A DNA stretch of 64,000 nt from Myotis daubentonii (lineage: Eukaryota; Chordata; Mammalia; Chiroptera; Vespertilionidae): assembly GCF_963259705.1 (NCBI RefSeq), contig NC_081849.1:64439965-64503964 (forward strand). Direction: 5' to 3'. Shown in pieces: positions 11,726 to 23,059 of this stretch. The notes beneath the pieces are model-generated. The model did no database searches and was not told the origin of the DNA. It saw only the letters and a program-made list of their open reading frames with translations. A program made the translations under genes and the position numbers. Position 1 is the stretch's first letter; the number at the start of each line of letters is the position of its first letter.

Positions 11726-12599
11726 AGGTTTGAATAGTTTTGTGTCCTTAGCTTATGTTATTTTATTATTGTATATAGGCTCTGGGATTGATCATTTTCT
11801 TAAATTAGAAAATAATAATTACATTAGGGTATGTTGTATTTAAGCAACCAAGAAAAGGTTTTAATCGGATTTACTCTGCCTGTACTCAAAAATAACCTCA
11901 ACACTTTCAACCAGTGAATACCAAGTCACTCCTCTCCTCTTTGTTAGTCAGATGTTCGTGGTCAGCCACTGTGAGGACCTTCTGTCTTCTAACTCTATAG
12001 ATGAGTGTGAGTGCTAACGTTGCCTTTAGAGTAGTTTAGAATCCGAAGCCACTTTTTACTTTCACTTTTGAACCTTGTCTTTCTTAAATAGAGTTATTAT
12101 GTTTGAAAGAGTCATCTTTGCTCATGTGTTCAGCAAGTTTAAGTATTTTTCTAGGTTATCGTCAAATGCCAAGGTTAATAAGTTTTTTCAAATGTAGTTC
12201 AGGCTAGTAAATGTTTCCATACTGGGGAGAATTTTTTTTTTCTTCAAAAAGGAGAAGAAGAAGAAGGGAGGGGAAAAAGAAAGTGTCTACTTTCTTTTCG
12301 TCAAAAAACTCATTCCATAAAGTCACATTTTGAAAGTGAATGGTTTTATGCTACCTTAAATATAAAATTCTATTTATTTGCTTCTCATTTTCAGGAACTT
12401 TTCATGAAATCTTTTTTAAAGCACATCTCATACTGAAGGTTGTAATTCCCATTCTCTTTCTAGTATTATCTATACTGACTTAACTTAGATAGAGAATAGT
12501 TTTTACTAAGAAAGAAAGAAATCTAACCCTTGTGTGTATTACAAACCCAAACCTTCCTTTTAGAGCACATGGATAAGAAAACGGCTTTGTTTGACTAGA

Positions 12600-12811
12600 C
12601 CAGTGGTCGGCAAACTCATTAGTCAACAGAGCCAAATATCAACAGTACAACGATTGAAATTTCTTTTGCGAGCCAAATTTTTTAAACTTAAACTATAGAG
12701 GTAGGTACATTGTTATTAACTTAATTAGGGTACTCTTAAGGCTTAGGAAGAGCCACACTCAAGGGGCCAAAGAGCCGCATGTGGCTCACGAGCCGCAGTT
12801 TGCCAACCACG
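12600..12811 (+). mobile_element. Non-autonomous hAT (nhAT-like), about 210 bp
   Basis: Inverted termini CAGTGGTCGGCAAACT and AGTTTGCCAACCACG bracket the element, with the internal text 'gagccgcatgtggctcacga'. Such elements are abundant in vespertilionid bats. A clear 8-bp duplication could not be confirmed. Confidence 0.75.
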
Positions 12812-13479
12812 GGATACCATTACTCTTTCCCAAGTGAATTTTATTAATATGCTTTTTCACTGAATTTGTCCAATCACATCTAATTGACCCAAATGCCTCA
12901 TCAAGCGCCGAAATCAGGTCAAGGATATGAGCTGCTAGTGATGGTATTTTAAGAGAAAACCAAATGCAGTGGAGCTAGACCAGCTCCTATTCTGTCAAAA
13001 CACACCATTTCTTGGGCACACACATGGTACAGTTCACCAGCAGGCGAAAGTGATAAGCTGACAAGGCAGCGCATTCCTAGGGAATGGTTTGGCTGTTTTG
13101 ACGATGGGTATGCATTCATACCTTTTAAAATAAAAATACAGTTAATAATAAAATCAGATTTTTGATTCACAACTAGGGGATTTAGAAATTACCTACCAAC
13201 TATAGATAATCATCTAGATCTTTCATGGGTGAGAATGGTGTCTCTTTTACCTCTTCTATCCAGTATCTAGAACATTACCTGCATGTAGTAGGTTCTCAAT
13301 AAATGTTTGTCAAACCAGTGACACAATGTTTTAAATAAAAGAATTTTAATAATATGCTTTGCAAAATAAAAAATATGAACATATACAAGACAGATAGCCT
13401 AAAAATATACCTTTTTCAAGGCTCCCCAATTAAATTTCTATCATGAATGGAGCCTGTTTCAGAAGTTTAAATACAGGAC

Positions 13480-13685
13480 AGTTTTGACTTCTATAAAGAT
13501 CTCAGTAGCTTTAGTATCTCAGGTAAGTCAACTAGCTCCTGTCTGTACATTTTCTTACTGTGAAAGTGGAGATAATGCTACTTACTACTTCACAGGGGGT
13601 GCTGTGCGAATTAATTGGTTAATGTTCTTAAAGCACTGCCTAAGTGCTAATGTTATCATTAGTGTGCACTGTATATCTCTTTGCA
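13480..13685 (+). mobile_element. MIR SINE
   Basis: Decayed MIR text with 'tgaaagtggagataatgcta' and 'gggggtgctgtgcgaattaa'. A related L2/MIR 3' end is at about 13,225-13,325 ('ggttctcaataaatgtttgt'). Confidence 0.5.
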
Positions 13686-14337
13686 ATTATCTGCCAACTT
13701 AAAATTCTACGGCTTGCAAGGGTGTCTCACTTCTGGAATACTTACAAAAGGTTAAGGAAAGTTCAAGGAGTTTTTTTAAAAAGTACATGGACTAAGTTAG
13801 GGTAGAAGAAAGAGAAATTTGGAATTTGGCACGTTTTATTACATCTTTCTTGTTACATCAAGTTACATGTTTCTTAGACTAAAAACCATTGAACTGTGCA
13901 TTTTAAATGGATGAATTGCATGGTATGTGAATTCTATTTGAATAAATCTATTATGAAATAAATCCAACCTCGTCATCACACCAAAATAAAGTTTCTACTC
14001 CTTAAAAGTGTGGCTCATTGTTCTAGAAGAAGAAAAGTTCTTATTCACACACATTTTGAGTTCAAATATGCTTGTACAGTTTTGAGAAATCAATTTTCAA
14101 TAGAACTAAGCAATTAAATGATGCATTGAGATAAAGTTATAACTTACTTGTAATAATTTCATTATTAAGTATAATAGTTGTATATTTGATCTGATTAATT
14201 GAAACAATCTATCTTGAAATCAATATGACCAGATCCAATAATGCCTATCTTTGCTTTTGGCTGCTATTAATATCTTAGAATATTTTGGGGGAGAGAAATT
14301 CTTGAATACACAGAAAGAAATTTCAACTGAATAATAA

Positions 14338-14366
14338 CAGTAGTAGTAGTAGTAGTAGTAGTAGTA
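14338..14366 (+). repeat. (TAG)n microsatellite
   Basis: Nine to ten TAG/AGT units. Confidence 0.9.
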
Positions 14367-15031
14367 ACACCTTACATTTGTATCATGATTTATATTGTAC
14401 CAAATGGCAAGAAAGGTGAAGAAGGGTTTGAGACTTTACCCTCTTCGCAAACTAAAAAGTCAGCCTGCCACCATGTCGTGGATGCTGGCAGAAGACACAG
14501 CACTCTTGGAACAGAGACAAAGGATAGTTTCTTACTGACAGAACAGCATCATTTTCTTGTGCCAGTTCTCCAAGCCCCAGTCGCCACAAGGTAACACAGC
14601 AAGGGCCAGGATACACCTGCACACACAGTGTGGGTTGTGTTAATGGATAGGAACCCTAACACCCTCTTTTCCCTCTGCTTCAGAGAGAGGCACTCTCTCT
14701 TCCAAGGCTGTTTGCAGTACCAACAGTCTTGAAAAAACAGTACTGAACAAAAGGTTGGCAATGGCTATGCTTACAAGCCAGGCAGAAATGTTAGGGAACC
14801 AACGAGAATTATGTCCTAACACTAGGATAACCATATATCTTGGCTTGCTTGTGACAGCCTTGACTAATTTCTACTGTCCCAGCTTAATTATTAATAGCAC
14901 CCCTTTCGCTCTCACCAGTGTCCCAGTTTGGACCAGAAATTCTTGAGAAATTCCTCTGATCTAAACAGTTAAGATTTAGGTCAACCAAATAAGAATGGAG
15001 GCCAACACCATACACAAAAATTAAGTCAACC

Positions 15032-15246
15032 CCCAGCCAGTTTGGCTCAGTGGATAGAGCGTCAGCCTGCAGACTAAAGGGTCCAGGATTCGATTCCAGT
15101 CAAGGGCACATACTTGGGTTGCAGGCTTGAACCCCAGTTGGTGGTGTGCAGGTTGCAGCCAATCAATGATTCTCTTCTCTCTCATCATTGATGTCTGTAT
15201 CTCCCTCTCCCTTCCTCTCTGAAATCAATAAAAATATATTTTTTAA
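15032..15246 (+). mobile_element. Ves SINE
   Basis: Full copy starting 'cccagccagtttggctcagt'; A and B boxes visible; A-rich tail. Target duplication AAAAATTAAGTCAA (15,016-15,029) recurs with one change at about 15,246-15,259. Confidence 0.88.
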
Positions 15247-15271
15247 AAAATTAACTCAAAATGGATTAAAG

Positions 15272-15313
15272 AGCCCTGGCCAGGTTGGAGTGTCATCCCA
15301 CATACCAAAAGGT
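15272..15313 (+). mobile_element. Truncated Ves SINE head
   Basis: Only the first part of a SINE is present ('gccctggccaggttggagtg'), followed directly by L1 3' sequence. No flanking duplication was found. Confidence 0.5.
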
Positions 15314-15445
15314 GTAACTATGTGTGATATGGATGCTAACTAGATTTATTATGGCGATCAATATATACAAATATTGAGTTATGTTGTATACCTGAAACAA
15401 ATATAATGTTATATGTCAGTCATATCTTAATTTTAAAAACGAATG
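15314..15445 (+). mobile_element. L1 3'-end fragment
   Basis: Short fragment with 'gttatgttgtatacctgaaa' and 'aatataatgttatatgtcag', the terminal L1 3' UTR text, preceded by a truncated Ves SINE head. Confidence 0.6.
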
Positions 15446-18370
15446 AAGGCCATATGTCAAATCATGTACATCATTTTAATAATCACTAAATAAAAGGGAC
15501 TTCAAGTACTTATCTAGAATGAAAAGATTATTTAGGAAGAATTAAAAATTGAATTGATCATTAAGACAAGCCACTAAAAATGGCAACTGAAGCTTTCACA
15601 TAGCTAGTGTAATATTTATATTATTTTGCTCAAATACTTGTGCAGCTTTGGTGAAAAGCCTCAAGTAATTTTTGCTCCAACTATCCCTAAAACTAAAAAA
15701 TAATTTTCTGACTTTCCATTTTAAGTTGTAAAAAAATATTAAAAACATCTAGTGTATTTTAGTTGCATACATTCAATCCACTCCTGCCAGGTTCTCCATC
15801 CTCTCTCACCCTTCCGGACAATTCAAGCTGTTTGATTCCACTTTCTCCTCATCTCCTTCCCCTCCACTCTCACCCTGGGGTCAACTCTGACCCCCGTCTC
15901 TAAAATCAATCCTGACCTTAGACAATAATGATTTAATGAGTTTTAACTCAATACTATGGAAACAAGCTCAACTTATCCCTTCGGACTGGCCCAACTAGTC
16001 CAGTTTCGTCGAGTGTACTCTAGTCTTATTCCATAGATCAAATCTCCATTTATGGTATGTGAGTCCTTGATGGTCTCACTCCCTGAATTTCAGTTGGTAT
16101 TTCAGTGCCTGGGTTATGAGCCTGCAAGGCTTTTGTCAGGCCCCTCTCAGGGAAGAGACTCCTGCAGCAGATCCTAAGTCCCAAGGCAAGGGTTTTGAAG
16201 TACCAATCTGACCTTGACGATTTCCAAACACCACAAGCTCCTGGATTCTCTGTACCTGTCTTCTGCATGCCTGTTGAAGAACACCATTACCCCCACATGA
16301 GACTGTCACAATGCTAGTGTACATAATTTTCCTGGCATATCTTTCACCTCAGCTATAATGGAGAGCCCAACAGCTTGCACGTCCTCTAAACCCACCCGGT
16401 CCCATGATAATGATCATTTCAAAAACCTCAGATGAATTACAGTTTTATCCTTCCCACCCTGCCATTCTGCCTCAGGTGGCCTGTTTGTACCTGACTCTAT
16501 TCCGAAACCCTTTGAGAATTTCTGTATTGCTGTTCTCCTTTCACAGCTATACCTAAAGAATTAGTTACATGACTCCACGGGTTCTCAGTAGGAAGTCAAG
16601 AAAGTTTAACAAAATGTCTGTGTTGCAAAATCATTTCAGTATATGACAGATTCTGAGAATGCCTGGACTTTATGAGTTTAAGAATTTTCAATTCAGATGG
16701 GTCTTTAGGGAATTATTTAAATCTCAATGTAAAATAAAATGATAAAAAATCCAAGTAAAAATTGTATGTATATGATGATTGCAACTATGTAAAAAAACAT
16801 TACGGATGTGAGCAAAGCCTGAAAAACAATCTACAAACAGCAATGCACTTTATACACAGGTGAATAGTTAAGTCAGCGTAATGTAATTATGGGATTCTTT
16901 TATTTTTCAAAAATATTCACTTTTGCATTTTGATAAGGAAAATAAATCTGTAATATAAGGAATGATAACATTAAATAATATTTGCCAGTATGCTGAGGTA
17001 ATTCAATGACAAATACTGTAGTTATCAATTATTCCTTTTTAATGATTTCTTTCTTAATCAGATCTTGGTTTAGCTGTGTATTGTAGAGCATGCCCCCTTT
17101 CCTATGCACATGTGTATTTTCCAGAGGCCCCAAAAGGTTAACAATTGTGATAGATCATCATTATATACTAACAGTTTGGTCTAATGGTTAAGGACTGATT
17201 CAGCAATCTTAATATCTTCCTCTTAGTGCTATGACCCTGGCAAACCACTTAACTCTATCACCTCAGTTTCTCGCAAAATGAATAATAATTGTTGAATTAG
17301 GAAAGTACCTACAAAGTATATTAATAGCCTTTAGTGATAAATGAGAAATGAATATAAACTAATATATTATAAAGACCCAGTTCAGCTAGCCTTCTTTTCT
17401 AATATAATACATACAATTTTAATTTGATAAAAATGTGCTCTTAGATTATAAATATGACTATTGGCTATGGAATGCAAATTAGACTATGAGTATATTAAAA
17501 TACTTTGTTAAATATCAGAACATTTTGACATAAATTTTCAGTGAGGAATATAGAATGACATGTAATGACATATAATTGTTTCCATGGCCCAAAGTTAGGA
17601 TTTACAATTGTAAAAAGAGGAATTGTTAATTGGTTTAAAAAAATGATTCTTAATATGTAAATGGTATCTCTAATTTAAAAATGTAAAGTTAAATTTAAGA
17701 TGTATAATGGTAATTCCACAGACTCACCAGTTGTAATGATACTCCCTCAAAGATCCTGCTTTTTCACAAGTTATTGCAGAAATATTGCAGCAAAGATTAA
17801 TTACCATTCTACTATCTAAAAAGTATACATTCAAGCTGTTAAATGAGCGAACAGAGATCTATTATGACTTTAACAAGAACGTTACTCTCCATGGGGATTA
17901 CTGCTATTAACAGTAGGAAATGCGTCATTTAAAGACATTAAAATTGAATGGAAATGTTTTCACCCATTTAAATAAAAGTCCTTGTTCTTCACAATAAAAC
18001 TTGTTTTTGCTAGCTTCTTTACTATAGGAATTTATGCAAAATTTTTCTGGTTGTGCCATTTCAGATGACTTTTATATTTTTAAATCTCTGTATTCCAATT
18101 TTTTTTCTTTAGAGACTAATAGAGAGGTATCAAATTAATATAATATCTCTCAATCAGATACATGAAGACTCCAGCCACAAACATTAATAGCACTATTAGC
18201 TACTTATTTCAAATTTAGGCAAACTATTTACATTCAAGGAACTTAGATCCTAAATTTATTAGCTTTCTTCCCATATTTGCTAGATTTGATGTTAGGAATT
18301 TGATAAACATAAAATAGATTTGTCAATATAAAAACATCAAATGGGAGAAGAAGAAGACAATCTCTAAATT
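15446..18370. other. Intergenic, no gene recognised
   Basis: AT-rich, mostly without recognisable repeats apart from the MIR piece at 17,190-17,335. The segment 17,750-18,050 has many homeodomain-like AT cores and could be conserved non-coding DNA; not tested. Confidence 0.45.
17190..17335 (+). mobile_element. MIR SINE fragment
   Basis: Contains 'gaccctggcaaaccacttaa' and 'acctcagtttctcgcaaaat', the central MIR text. Confidence 0.5.
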
Positions 18371-18544
18371 TTAAAATATTTGAAAATGATGAAATGCCAC
18401 ATAAAAAATCAAATAGCCCCTGGAAGTAGACAATAGTGTGGTGAAGGCCTGGGGAAGGACAGGGACTGGGTGGAGGGAGGCAAACAACATAGGTAGGGGA
18501 CATCTGTAACAGTGTCAATAATAAAAAAGTTTTCAATCAAATTG

Positions 18545-18962
18545 AAAAATATTTGAATTTGTTTTCATCCCCAATGCTGACCAGAATGCAATAAAATGAA
18601 TATTATATTCACTTAATTCTGGAAAATAAATTGGTCCATTATAGAAAACAACTTGGTTATATATATTAAGAACCATGTAAATAATCTCACCCTTTGTGAC
18701 CTAGCATTACTGCATCTGACAGTCCATCTAAGAATTAACAGAAAATGTTGACTATTTACCCCAACGCTGTGCCAGAGTCGTTAATAATAGCAAAATGCTG
18801 GAAGCAATCTAAAATCCCAACAAAAGGAATGTTTAAAGCAAATTATGATAATAGAAAAAATGGAATATTTTACAGCTATTAAAAATGATGAATACAAATA
18901 TTTTAAATGAAAAGTCAAAATGCTAAGTGAAAAAGACAGGATACAACACATGACATGATACC
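18545..18962 (+). mobile_element. Old L1 ORF2-end fragment
   Basis: Decayed L1 sequence related to the end of ORF2 ('caaaatgctggaagcaatct'-type text and 'ggaatattttacagctatt'). No open frame. The upstream 18,370-18,540 has bat L1 3'-end-like G-rich text and may belong to another copy. Confidence 0.65.
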
Positions 18963-20425
18963 ATATACAGATAATCCTAAAGATTCCACCAAAAAGCTAC
19001 TAGAACTGATAAATGAATTCAGTAAAGTAGCAGGATATAAAATAAATATCCAGATATCAGTTGCATTTTTTATACACCAATAATGAACTATCAGAAAGGG
19101 AAACTAAGAAAACAATTCCATTTACAGCTGCATTAAAAACAAACAAACAGCCCTAACAGGTTTGGCTCAGTGGATAGAGCATCCGCTTATGGACTGAAGG
19201 GTCCCAGGTTCGATTCTGGTCAAGGGCATGTACCTTGGTTGCGGACACATCCCCAGTGTGGGGTGTGCAGGAGGCAGCTGATCGATGTTTCTCTCTCATC
19301 GATGTTTCCAACTCTCTGTCCCTCTCCCTTCCTCTCTGTAAAAAAAAAATTATATATATATATATATAAAACCCTAGGAATAAATTTAACCAAGAATGTA
19401 AAAGATCTGTACTCAGAAAATTATGACACTGAAGAAAGGAATTGAAGAAGATACAAATAAGTGGCAGCATATGCTGTGTTCATGGATATGACGAATTAAC
19501 ATCACTAAAATGTCCATACTACCCAAAGCTATCTATAGATTCAATGCAATTCCTACCAAGATACCAATGGCATATTTCCTAGAGCCAGAAAAAATATTCC
19601 AAAAATGTATATGAAAGCACAAAAGAATCCAGATAGCCACAGGAATCTTGATAAAGACAAACAAAGTAGGAGGGATCATGCTGCCTCATATCAAACTATA
19701 TTACAAGGCCATAGTAATCAAAACAGCATGATACTGGCATAAAACCAGACATATAGATCAACCGAACAGAAAAGAGAGCCCAGATAAACCCACGCCTTTA
19801 TGGCCAATTAATATCTGACAAAGGAAGCAACAACATACCATGGGGTAAAGATAGCCTATTCAACAAAAGGTGTTCAGAAAAATGGACAGATACTTGCAAA
19901 AAAAATGAAATTAGACCACCTTCTTACACATACACAAGCATAAACTCAAAATGTATTAAAGACTTAAATGTTAGACTCAAAAACCATAAAAATTCTAGAA
20001 GAAACAATAGGCAGTAAAATCTTGAACATTTCTCATAGAAATATTTTTTATCATATATCATCTCAGGCAAAGGAAACAAAAGGAAAAATAAACAAATGGG
20101 ATGAAGCAAACTGAAAGATTTTTACCCAGCAAAGAAAACCATCAACAAAATGGAAAGACAACCCACTGCAGGGAAGAACATATTCACCAGTTATACATCT
20201 GATAGGGGGTTAATATCCAAGTTAATAAAGAACTTATAAAACTCAATACCAAAAATACAAACAATCCAATTTTTAAAAAATGGGCAAAGGACCTGAATAG
20301 ATACTTCTCAAAAGAGGACATACAGATAGCCACTAGACATATGAAAAGATGTCAACGTCACTAATCATTAGAGAATTGCAAATTAAAACCAAAATTATAT
20401 CATCACACACCTGTCAGAATGGCTA
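18963..20425 (+). mobile_element. 5'-truncated L1, ORF2 reverse-transcriptase and C-terminal region
   Basis: About 1.25 kb of L1 ORF2-derived sequence (excluding an inserted SINE), recognisable by the reverse-transcriptase-end segment and the following 'aaaagaggacatacagatag' region. It has many stops and frameshifts and encodes nothing intact. A Ves SINE at 19,150-19,368 is nested in it and a Helitron abuts its end at 20,426. Confidence 0.85.
19150..19368 (+). mobile_element. Ves SINE nested in L1
   Basis: Full copy starting 'gccctaacaggtttggctca', with the 'gatcgatgtttctctctcat' core, ending in A-rich and (TA)n tail. It interrupts the L1 at 18,963-20,425. Confidence 0.92.
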
Positions 20426-20577
20426 TCTATAATAATAAAAGAGTAATATGCTAATTAGACTAGATGTCCTTCTGGACAAAGCCAGGGCTGTGAGGGAAGC
20501 CTGGGTCCCGGGTGCCAGAGGGAGCCAGTGCCGGCAGCCAGGGGAAGGAAGGCCTACTCTAGTACGACTTTTATACT
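20426..20577 (+). mobile_element. Short Helitron remnant
   Basis: The 5' end TCTATAATAATAAAAGAGTAATATG is preceded by A, the HeliBat pattern. It continues into 'ccaggggaaggaaggcctac', a segment that precedes the 3' hairpin in related elements. The hairpin itself is decayed; a CTAG at 20,559-20,562 may be coincidental. The flanking L1 does not resume right after it, so the right border is uncertain. Confidence 0.6.
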
Positions 20578-22550
20578 TTAACTACTTCTGTATAATTTCA
20601 ATATTTTCAGTGAACCAATACTACTTTTACATCTTTTTTTTTTAATTGGAATGAGTCCTAAATCTATTTGTGGTTTCTCGATCCTAATTGCTGTAACTTT
20701 CAATGAAAGAGTAATGAGCTAACTCACTTGTATCCAATTTAGTAGTCAATAGAAGCGTGCAGCCTGCAGTTCAAAGCAGAATCAAGAAACATCTAAACAC
20801 ATATATCATCTCCCTAAAAAGGTACCTGACCTTTTTCATTAACTTTTTAATATCAAAATGTTGGGCAGTTAAAGAAAAGATTATTGTACTTAGGAAATAG
20901 GATGAAAGATATCAAACTGTTTGCAAAGTTATTGATCAGCTCACATTCAAGATAAGAATAAAGAGTAAATTGGAAAATGTTAAGTACCTATTAAAAATTA
21001 CTTACGCAAGATGAACTAATTAATCAATAGCAGAAGCACAACCATTTGTAACTAAATACATATTTTCATTGACTGTGGCTACGTACAGCAGCACAATGAC
21101 ACACAGGGAAGAATCCATGCATCCGGCTTGGTGATCATATCTATCTACTGAATTGCTGGAAATCAGTGTCTGAACTCTGGATATACTTACAACAAACGTG
21201 CATTCATTTATTCACTGACTCATTCAGTAACTCTTTATTGAGCAGCTACTGCTGTGTCAGATATCATGTGAGTCTAGAACAACCAGATATTGGTCTTAAA
21301 TATTTCCTGGGAACCACCTATGTTTTTAGTACTCTGCTAACTATGGTGATTATTATAGAGGAATGTGGAGAGGCAACTTTCACCAACTATCATCTTGTAC
21401 AATCAGCACTTAAAAAAGAGCTTTAAGATTAGAAGGAATATTGAAGGAGTCATTTTTTACTTTTTTGGAGTTATTTTTTAATGAACTGATAATTCTGTTA
21501 GACAGTATTTATTTTCTTCCATGGCCTTACTTGGGCCACTTTGCAACCACAGATAATTTTTCTTTATTTTAAAATTTTACAAGTACATGAAATCCAGAAG
21601 TTTAGAGATCATTGTCCTAGGGGTCATCTAGAAAAGATTACCTATTAATCAACTCAATAGATTATGCATAGCCTATTCAACTCTATTTCTCACAAACTCT
21701 AAGGAAAGTCTTAAAGTGTTCTCTCTAATTTTTTTAAATCACTAAGATGTATTAGTATTTACTTAATATTTTTGTAGATGGTATTAGTAGTATTCCAATT
21801 TAATTTTGGATGGTGACACTAACCCAAATGTGATTTGTCACTGCCTTGGCTTTCTCAGAGAATAAATAGGGGGGCGGGGGGGAGTAAAGACTGAGAAACC
21901 CTGTTATTTATTTTGTGGGAATGTACCAAGAACAGTCCTACAAGCCATGGGATGAGTCACTGAATTGCAGAAGACGGCATCTGCCAAGGTTCCATTTCAA
22001 AAAGCTAGCATTTCTATAGCTCCCTTTGTTCCTCCCTTGCTGTAGGGCAGATGTCTCACACTATTTAGAACATCAAATAGTGGCTAAGCATCAGGACTCA
22101 ATAATTTCACTGTCAAATCGATAGCTTCATTTTTATTTCTCTTCTAAAATATATCTGTTACCTCTGATTTTCTTCTTGTATCATTTTTCTCTTGTAATGC
22201 TGCTCTTCTAAAGATTTTTTTTTTAAATTTACACAAGATTCATCAAGCTACCTGATCTGGGCTTTGTGATTTTCCCTTAAATACATTTCTTTATGAGCAT
22301 GAGCTTCTGGACATTATAAAAGCTATTTGATTCCAGCCTTGATCTTCAAGGAAATTTTCCACTGTGCTGTAATTGTGGTTTCTTGAGTGAACCTGCTTAG
22401 AAAGGAATATATGGCCACTGGGACCAAGCCTCTGTCCTCAGCAGTATTTCACACCTTGATAGAGTTAGAATCATCTGTGTGCTGGCTTCTTAAACACATG
22501 GAGGCCCACCCCAGCTCAGTGCAAATGAGACATTTGTGCAATGGCACCCA
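20578..22550. other. Intergenic, no gene recognised
   Basis: AT-rich. An L2-type motif is near 21,225. No coding region is supported. Confidence 0.5.
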
Positions 22551-22556
22551 GACATA

Positions 22557-22631
22557 CAGGGTGGGGCAAAAGCAGGTTTACAGTTGTAAGTGAAGCACAG
22601 AGTTTATTCTTGTATTATCATTTATTAATTA
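22557..22631 (+). mobile_element. Mariner-type MITE, left half
   Basis: Begins after a TA with CAGGGTGGGGCAAAAGCAGG, a terminal repeat of a mariner-like MITE, and stops at 22,631 where a Helitron begins. The right terminal repeat is not seen beyond the Helitron. Confidence 0.65.
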
Positions 22632-23053
22632 CTAGAGGTCCAGTGCACAAAATTCGTGCATGGGGGGGGAGAGTGGGACAAGTCCCTCATCCTGGCCTGC
22701 ACCCTCTCACAGGACCCCTCGCCAGCAGTCAGACATGCCTCTCACAATCTGGGATCCCTCTCTCCTTACCACCCGCCTGCTCGTTCCTTACCACCCAGCT
22801 CACTGCTCTTTAGCGCTGCTGTGGAGGCAGGAGAGGCTCCAGCCACGGCCGCTGCGCTCGCTAGCCATGAGCCTGGCTTCTGGATGAGCAGCACTCCCTC
22901 CCCCGCCCCCCCCCCCCCTCCGTGGGAGCACACTGACCACCAGGGGGCAGCTCCTGTGTTGAGCATCTGCCCCCTGGTGGTCAGTACACCTCATAGCGAC
23001 CGGTCGTCCCTGTCATTCTGCCTTAATGATCGCTTAAGCTTTTATTATATAGA
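22632..23053 (-). mobile_element. Non-autonomous Helitron carrying a convergent CTCF-motif pair
   Basis: On the minus strand it starts TCTATATAATAAAAGC (23,053 downward) and ends with a hairpin GTGCACTGG-type tail and CTAG at 22,635-22,632, inserted between A and T, all Helitron hallmarks. It has no transposase. Inside, a perfect 19-bp inverted repeat (22,932-22,950 and 22,967-22,985, 16-bp spacer) contains CCACCAGGGGGCAG on each arm, a close match to the CTCF core motif. Open frames over the element are not genes. Confidence 0.9.
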
Positions 23054-23059
23054 TAATTT

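Larger units (their letters stand above)
9775..12590. other. Intergenic, scattered old L2/MIR/L1 text
   Basis: Mostly AT-rich. Weak L2-like text occurs at about 10,745-11,060 and MIR-like text at about 11,070-11,200. The stretch 10,380-10,640 is repeat-free. No gene is recognised. Confidence 0.5.
12812..15015. other. Intergenic, no gene recognised
   Basis: Apart from MIR/L2 text at 13,225-13,685 and the TAG repeat, I recognise nothing. Open frames are short and unsupported. Confidence 0.5.

Noticed and set aside
19150..19220. Possible tRNA gene
   Set aside because: The A- and B-box-like blocks belong to a tRNA-derived SINE, as in the other copies; no clean cloverleaf.
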